Source: Clostridiales bacterium
GTDB taxonomy: Bacteria; Bacillota; Clostridia; Christensenellales; Borkfalkiaceae
NCBI GenBank assembly: GCA_022508265.1
Contig: JAFLVP010000002.1
Span: 1-32,439 of the forward strand
Length of the DNA: 32,439 bases
Reading direction: 5' to 3'
A program made the translations under genes and the position numbers. Position 1 is the first letter of the stretch. Every line of letters starts with the position of its first letter. The notes under the pieces were generated by a model that had not been told where the DNA came from, searched no databases, and saw nothing but the letters and a program-made list of their open reading frames with translations. Positions 28,592 to 32,439 of this stretch are shown piece after piece.

Positions 28592-30865
28592 TTATCTATA
28601 ACACTCGACAATAATGATATCTTCCCCGTACTTAAGCCCTTTCTGTTCAGCCATACGCATGCAGTCATACGTGCCGCCACGGTTAATGGGCTTATCGTTG
28701 CTATCGTGTAGATTAAGCGGTTTGCCATCCCAAAGAGCTATAAGCTTATCACATTTGTTTATGATATAAGCGTTTGCCTCAGCATAGGTATAAACCGGAT
28801 CAGGCACAACTTTACAGACAACCGCCTGTGCCAAAAGATGCCTCATTCGCAGTTCGTCCGCCTCCGTAAATTCTAGCCCATTCTTTTCAACATCTCTTCT
28901 TACATCCTCAATGTACTCTTCATAGGGCATAGGAATGTTTGCTTTAATCGAAATCCCCAACTCGGCTGCACATTCTGCAACGAGCTGGTCGGCACCGTAG
29001 GCAAAGCATGAGCGAACGATAACTCTGTGATTCTTGCTAAAGTTGGAGAGAATTTCCTTGATTTGCTTCTTCAGTTTTTCGGGATCGTCTTTAATGTACC
29101 TGTGACCCGTGACCGCAATTTGAAGAATCGGTTTGCGCCCTGTGCGGTAATTATAAATCTTGATATTACTATGAAACTTTTTCAACAAATCGATAATATT
29201 GTTTACCATCAATTTGTCCTTTGACCTTTCCTCATCTGAAAGCAGCTCGTAAGGTACGATCGATTTATGTATCTTCTTTTGATTTCTCTCATGAACGTCC
29301 TTATATTCTGTTCCATACTTCCATCCCATTGCAAGCTTTTCCTTAACCCAGCGCACATGTTCCTCGTGACATAAGAAACCGATATTATCCGCGAAGTCGC
29401 TGACAATATTCCGACCGAAATCCTCGACCACGGGATAATCTAAGTCTTTCCCGCTATAAAAACAGTTGATTAACTCAAGTTTTGAGGCATATGACTTAGC
29501 CTGTTCAATGTTGGAAACTTTAAATTCAAGCGGCAATTTGCCGAAATCTTCGTCTATGCGGGAACCGGAAAAGCTCTTGCAATGATCATTATAACTGATG
29601 TGTATCGCCTTTGCCAAATCACAGAGATTGATGAAATTGTCGTCAGATGCATACAGGTGTGCACGCCTCTGCTTCTTTTTTTCTTCCGTCTTTATTGTCA
29701 TTTTCAAATTAGTTACGATATAACTGTAAATTTTTGCAAGGAATACGCCTTCTCTCATTTCCTTGTAATTCTTATTCAGATCAACATCAAGTTCCCCGTT
29801 TTCGTCATACTTGCGCACCGTATAAGAATCGTAAATATATTTGGCGGTAAGAATATCTGTACTGATTTCAAATTCAACATCCCACGCTATCGGGTCGCGC
29901 TTGCTTATCTTACCATATGCGAGTCTATCCCAACACTGCAATTCATCGCAAAGAATCAGCAAATATGATAGCGGATGTTCCGAAATGTCAATAGAGTGCT
30001 TATCAGGAGCGTCATACTTATTAAAACTATTATGCAGAAGGATTGCAGTTAAAACATCCAAATGTTGCATATCCATTTCAAACCCGGGAACATCCAATAG
30101 TTGACGCGCCAAAATAACAGCACTAAAGTAACCATGATCCATAAAGTTCGGCTGTTTAACAATTCGTTTAACAAGTATTTCGCTGACCTTTTCTGCATCA
30201 TAATTATCTCTTACATTGAGCCCGTATGCCAAGAGATCGTTAATATTAGTAATATTTGCGGAAAAAATCTCACTAAGCCTTGCCGATAACGTTTTCTCAA
30301 TAGCAATAAAATTCAACAAATTGCCATACGAAACGTAGGGATTGACAGGATTGTTCTTTCCCCATACCTCCTCGGAATACGTCTTAATTTGCTCGTGCGC
30401 AAGTTGAAACGGATAGCCGATATCGTGGAAAAGTGCCGTCATTCCCCAGTATTTCAGGAATTGAAATGCATTTTTCTTACTGTTTTTTAAATTATAAAAT
30501 TTAAGATATGAGTCATGGTAAGAAGAATCATTTGCATAAATCGCAAGTCCCAATGCAAAGACATAAACAGAGTGTGAATAGTGGTCACGATGCTTTGAAA
30601 GGAGTTCTCCCGAATGATATTCATGGTCGGAAAGCAGCTCAAGCAATTTCTTTGTATTCTCATAGCCTTTACCGAACAACTCAAAGATTTCGCAGAAACA
30701 AAAATAAACTGTAAATGCATCTTCTTTGCGTCCGCTACTCAAAAAGTTTTTTAATGCATTTGCAAAACAAAGCTTATCGTTGGCCGCTTCCTTGACCTTT
30801 GCTCCCCGGTAGTTCAATTCCAGCAAGTCAAAAAAGTTACTGCTTAAATCCATAAGTGTTTTCAT
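28592..30865 (-). CDS. HD-domain / RyR / SLOG protein, predicted nucleotide-signal effector
   Basis: 757 residues in three parts. An HD-type metal-dependent phosphohydrolase domain spans about 75-330, with KHRDHYSHSVYVFALG, LFHDIGYP (His147-Asp148), ILLHNSFN and LLILCDELQCWDR supplying the usual ligands. A RyR domain follows at about 505-570 (CHEEHVRWVKEKLAMGWKYG, then KSIVPYELLSDEERSKD). The C-terminal SLOG (DprA/LOG-like Rossmann) domain, about 588-757, shows ILQIAVTGHRY, SCFAYGADQLVAECAAELGI and CDKLIALWDG. SLOG and RyR are proposed sensors of NAD- or nucleotide-derived ligands in bacterial conflict systems, so a ligand-switched HD enzyme is inferred. GGAG precedes the ATG. Confidence 0.87.
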   Translation of the reverse strand: MKTLMDLSSNFFDLLELNYRGAKVKEAANDKLCFANALKNFLSSGRKEDAFTVYFCFCEIFELFGKGYENTKKLLELLSDHEYHSGELLSKHRDHYSHSVYVFALGLAIYANDSSYHDSYLKFYNLKNSKKNAFQFLKYWGMTALFHDIGYPFQLAHEQIKTYSEEVWGKNNPVNPYVSYGNLLNFIAIEKTLSARLSEIFSANITNINDLLAYGLNVRDNYDAEKVSEILVKRIVKQPNFMDHGYFSAVILARQLLDVPGFEMDMQHLDVLTAILLHNSFNKYDAPDKHSIDISEHPLSYLLILCDELQCWDRLAYGKISKRDPIAWDVEFEISTDILTAKYIYDSYTVRKYDENGELDVDLNKNYKEMREGVFLAKIYSYIVTNLKMTIKTEEKKKQRRAHLYASDDNFINLCDLAKAIHISYNDHCKSFSGSRIDEDFGKLPLEFKVSNIEQAKSYASKLELINCFYSGKDLDYPVVEDFGRNIVSDFADNIGFLCHEEHVRWVKEKLAMGWKYGTEYKDVHERNQKKIHKSIVPYELLSDEERSKDKLMVNNIIDLLKKFHSNIKIYNYRTGRKPILQIAVTGHRYIKDDPEKLKKQIKEILSNFSKNHRVIVRSCFAYGADQLVAECAAELGISIKANIPMPYEEYIEDVRRDVEKNGLEFTEADELRMRHLLAQAVVCKVVPDPVYTYAEANAYIINKCDKLIALWDGKPLNLHDSNDKPINRGGTYDCMRMAEQKGLKYGEDIIIVECYR

Positions 30866-30898
30866 AATTTTCTCCTACGTTAAATAAATGTTGCATTT

Positions 30899-30924
30899 AT
30901 ATTATCACTGATATTGATATTATC
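30899..30924. repeat. Direct repeat in the leader of the HD-RyR-SLOG gene
   Basis: ATATTATC occurs at 30899-30906 and 30917-30924, an 18-nt period. It lies 34-59 nt before the start codon and may be a protein-binding site or chance in AT-rich DNA. Confidence 0.35.
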
Positions 30925-31043
30925 TTTTAGCCACGCTTATTTCTTTGCCATGTAACTGCGACCATAACAGGTATTTTTATTCCCACTATGAATACCGCAC
31001 CTTAATGAGTTGCTCATAAGTAATACCAATTTTTGATATTTAT

Positions 31044-31073
31044 ATTTTAACATAATTATCTATATCAAGTCAA
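31044..31073 (-). promoter_or_regulatory. Probable promoter of the HD-RyR-SLOG gene
   Basis: On the minus strand TTGACT (31068-31073), 18 nt ending in TATGT, TAAAAT (31044-31049). The resulting leader of about 170 nt (30866-31037) is longer than others in the window. Apart from the direct repeat and the ribosome binding site I recognise nothing in it. Confidence 0.68.
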
Positions 31074-31207
31074 TGCTATGGACTATTGTCTCGACATAAT
31101 TCGCGCAATATTGAGATTCGTCCATAGATTAAGAAGAACTCCTGCACAATTATGTAAATTCAACTGTCCGCAAAAATTCAATTTGCATACAACACCCCAA
31201 CCAAAAC
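31074..31207. other. Non-coding right flank of the island
   Basis: Between the HD-gene promoter and the next terminator there is no supported gene. A short open frame on the minus strand (CGQLNLHNCAGVLLNLWTNL, ending at a stop near 31085) has no start signal and may be a remnant or a dispersed repeat. I see no integrase, terminal inverted repeat or att core here. Confidence 0.4.
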
Positions 31208-31249
31208 CAAAACACGGCTTTGTCTTTTTAGACAAAGCCGTGTTTTTTT
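31208..31249. terminator. Strong terminator of the lipoprotein gene at 31255
   Basis: AAACACGGCTTTGTCT and AGACAAAGCCGTGTTT form a 16-bp stem with a TTTT loop and T-runs on both strands, just after the stop codon at 31255. Confidence 0.92.
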
Positions 31250-31254
31250 GTATC

Positions 31255-32133
31255 TTATATAACTTCTTCTTGAGGGAATACGTATTTAAGCCATCTAAGG
31301 TTTAATAAAAGTGAGAAATTAGTTTGAGATTTAACTTTCCATGAGTAGTACAGTTGCTCCGCCTCGGGGTCGGGCGCATCTACACCCGCCCAATGATCCC
31401 AAATATTGAAAATATTACTTGCTGCACCGTTATTCATATTGCGGGTAGATTTAAGCGTTATTGTAAATACCTCGTCGTAGCCAATCATCATACACTTATT
31501 TTCGTTTGCAAAGCTGATAAAATCCAACGCGGAATAGGTCAATTTTTGATTGTTGGGAAGTCCCGTAAATTCAAAGCTCAATCCTTCATAGTCGCCGTCG
31601 AAGGGGTCCTCTTCCTCGTATTCTTTACTCAAAACGAACTCAAGGCGAACCTTTGCGGTCTTCGTCCTACCGCTATACGTCACAGTTTTTTTGCCCGTCA
31701 AGTCTTTGGTAGGAATAGTATAGCTATATAAAACGCCCGTATATATTGTCAATATCGGTCTGGTTTTTTTATCATAGTCTGGATCGTCTGCAGTTTCGGG
31801 TTGATAATTAGGGTCGTAATCGGGATTTTCGATTTGATAATATAAATCAACAAAATAGTCGCTATAGTCGCTGATTTGCATATCTCCTACGGAGAATACC
31901 AAATCGGGCGCATAGCCTTGGTCGCAGATTACTTCAATATATGTGGGTTCGCTGTTTCTGTAAGTCGTCTTCTTGGTGCTTGACGAAGAAAACTTGATTT
32001 CCTGAATATGGTCGATTTGAGTATCGGTGGTTATTTCAATATCATATTGCTTTTCACCGCAGGCGGACAGTATACAAATTGTAGGTACGCTAAGACAAGT
32101 AGCCAATAAAAAGCTTAAAATTTTCTTTTTCAT
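31255..32133 (-). CDS. Predicted lipoprotein of unknown function
   Basis: 292 residues from the ATG at 32133, preceded by GGAGG at ideal spacing; the longer frame from 32172 lacks a site. A lipoprotein signal peptide ends in LSAC (Cys25). The mature protein is beta-rich, with many Tyr and Asp residues (VDLYYQIENPDYDPNYQPET), Thr/Lys-rich strands (SSSSTKKTTYRNSEPTYIEV) and no cysteines near known motifs. It looks like an extracellular Ig-like or adhesin-like protein, but I recognise no family. It has a monocistronic layout with its own promoter and terminator and lies outside the TIR/SLOG island. Confidence 0.8.
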   Translation of the reverse strand: MKKKILSFLLATCLSVPTICILSACGEKQYDIEITTDTQIDHIQEIKFSSSSTKKTTYRNSEPTYIEVICDQGYAPDLVFSVGDMQISDYSDYFVDLYYQIENPDYDPNYQPETADDPDYDKKTRPILTIYTGVLYSYTIPTKDLTGKKTVTYSGRTKTAKVRLEFVLSKEYEEEDPFDGDYEGLSFEFTGLPNNQKLTYSALDFISFANENKCMMIGYDEVFTITLKSTRNMNNGAASNIFNIWDHWAGVDAPDPEAEQLYYSWKVKSQTNFSLLLNLRWLKYVFPQEEVI

Positions 32134-32157
32134 AATACCTCCTTTAATTACAATTTT

Positions 32158-32186
32158 ATTATACACAAGCATTTTGAGTTTGTCTA
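32158..32186 (-). promoter_or_regulatory. Promoter of the lipoprotein gene
   Basis: On the minus strand TAGACA (32181-32186), 17 nt ending in TTGTG, TATAAT (32158-32163). Confidence 0.8.
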
Positions 32187-32221
32187 TGTTTTAATTAAAT
32201 ATTTATATTGCCTTAATTTTA

Positions 32222-32259
32222 AAAAATAAAATCCTTCTTTCAAGAAGGATTTTATTTTT
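32222..32259 (-). terminator. Terminator of tRNA-Gly
   Basis: A near-perfect 18-bp inverted repeat around ATCCTTCTT/AAGAAGGAT with A/T flanks, directly after the tRNA CCA end on the minus strand. Confidence 0.9.
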
Positions 32260-32260
32260 A

Positions 32261-32335
32261 TGGAGCAGGTGACGGGAGTCGAACCCGCCGGAATCGGCTT
32301 GGGAAGCCGACGCCATACCGCTAGGCGACACCTGC
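32261..32335 (-). tRNA. tRNA-Gly, anticodon CCC
   Basis: A 75-nt cloverleaf on the minus strand: acceptor GCAGGTG/CACCTGC, short D-stem with loop AGCGGTAT, anticodon stem TCGGC/GCCGA with loop TTCCCAA, T-stem GGCGGG with TTCGACT loop and CCCGTC, discriminator T and encoded CCA. Anticodon CCC decodes GGG. A partial second copy follows upstream at the window edge. Confidence 0.94.
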
Positions 32336-32395
32336 TTATTAAATTTTTGCTCCCGTGGTGACGGTAGTACCGTGTTACACACGTTGGCAAATGCA

Positions 32396-32439
32396 CGAAC
32401 CCGCCGGAATCGGCTTGGGAAGCCGACGCCATACGCGCT
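32396..32439 (-). repeat. Partial second copy of tRNA-Gly, cut by the window edge
   Basis: Positions 32396-32434 are identical to 32280-32318 of tRNA-Gly (39 nt, covering the T-loop start, variable and anticodon arms and part of the D-loop). The 3' T-stem and acceptor are missing: the adjoining sequence 32336-32395 is unrelated and contains the short inverted repeats ACGGTA-G-TACCGT and CGTGT-TAC-ACACG. It is therefore not a working tRNA as far as seen, but the 5' part lies outside the window. Confidence 0.8.

Noticed and set aside
21057-31254. Prophage or integrative element carrying the island
   Set aside because: No integrase, transposase, phage structural gene or clear att pair is visible. 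Only tRNA-derived repeats on the left border hint at past integration.
31078-31305. A 75-codon plus-strand frame in the right flank of the island
   Set aside because: It runs through a strong terminator hairpin, has no ribosome binding site and shows no protein-like composition.
32184-32432. An open frame across tRNA-Gly and its partial copy
   Set aside because: It is produced by reading through tRNA sequence and a terminator; not a gene.

Overview
The window looks like chromosomal DNA from a Gram-positive-type anaerobe, most likely an uncultivated member of the class Clostridia. Pointers to this are the strong GGAGG ribosome binding sites, TTGACA-N17-TATAAT promoters, many small lipoproteins with a lipobox, a BspA-type leucine-rich-repeat lipoprotein, an ECF sigma/anti-sigma pair, MntP, MurG, and a tryptophanase/tyrosine phenol-lyase family enzyme. 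No species can be named from the sequence alone.

Layout. Positions 1-20.4 kb are mostly housekeeping: a zinc-ribbon/rubredoxin-like fragment, argS-gph, ychF, an LRR lipoprotein, gap and fba (glycolysis), a small lipoprotein and dapF. Next comes a five-gene ECF sigma / anti-sigma / vWA lipoprotein operon (8.5-13.2 kb). It is followed by purA, two small membrane proteins, a TetR regulator, murG, mntP, an aldo-keto reductase and a PLP-dependent beta-eliminating lyase. Positions 20.5-21.0 kb hold a decayed tRNA copy, a tRNA-Pro with the unusual anticodon AGG, and a GC-rich, strongly self-complementary non-coding element. Positions 21.06-31.07 kb are an AT-richer island, all on the minus strand. 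The window ends with a lipoprotein, tRNA-Gly(CCC) and a truncated second copy of part of that tRNA.

The island is the most interesting part. One unit encodes a protein with an HD phosphohydrolase-type domain, a RyR domain and a C-terminal SLOG domain. A second unit, with its own promoter, encodes a TIR-domain protein with a DUF6273-like C-terminus, a 679-residue helical/coiled-coil protein, a ParA-like ATPase whose P-loop reads KGGSGRT, and a 991-residue protein ending in a GNAT acetyltransferase. Two gene pairs in this unit overlap by 8 nt, which indicates coupled translation. A frameshifted small ORF follows. TIR (NAD-consuming or signal-making) beside SLOG and RyR (proposed sensors of nucleotide-derived ligands) recalls Thoeris-type immunity, but the SIR2 effector is missing and the other genes match no named system I know. 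I infer a nucleotide-signalling defence or conflict system that may be undescribed.

Other points: two copies of a GCGGGACAAA-N9-TAAATCGTTTTAA motif are probably the ECF sigma's own promoters. At least five genes have a good -10 box only 6-7 nt from the start codon and no ribosome binding site, which suggests leaderless mRNAs. The beta-eliminating lyase mixes tryptophanase and tyrosine phenol-lyase signature residues.
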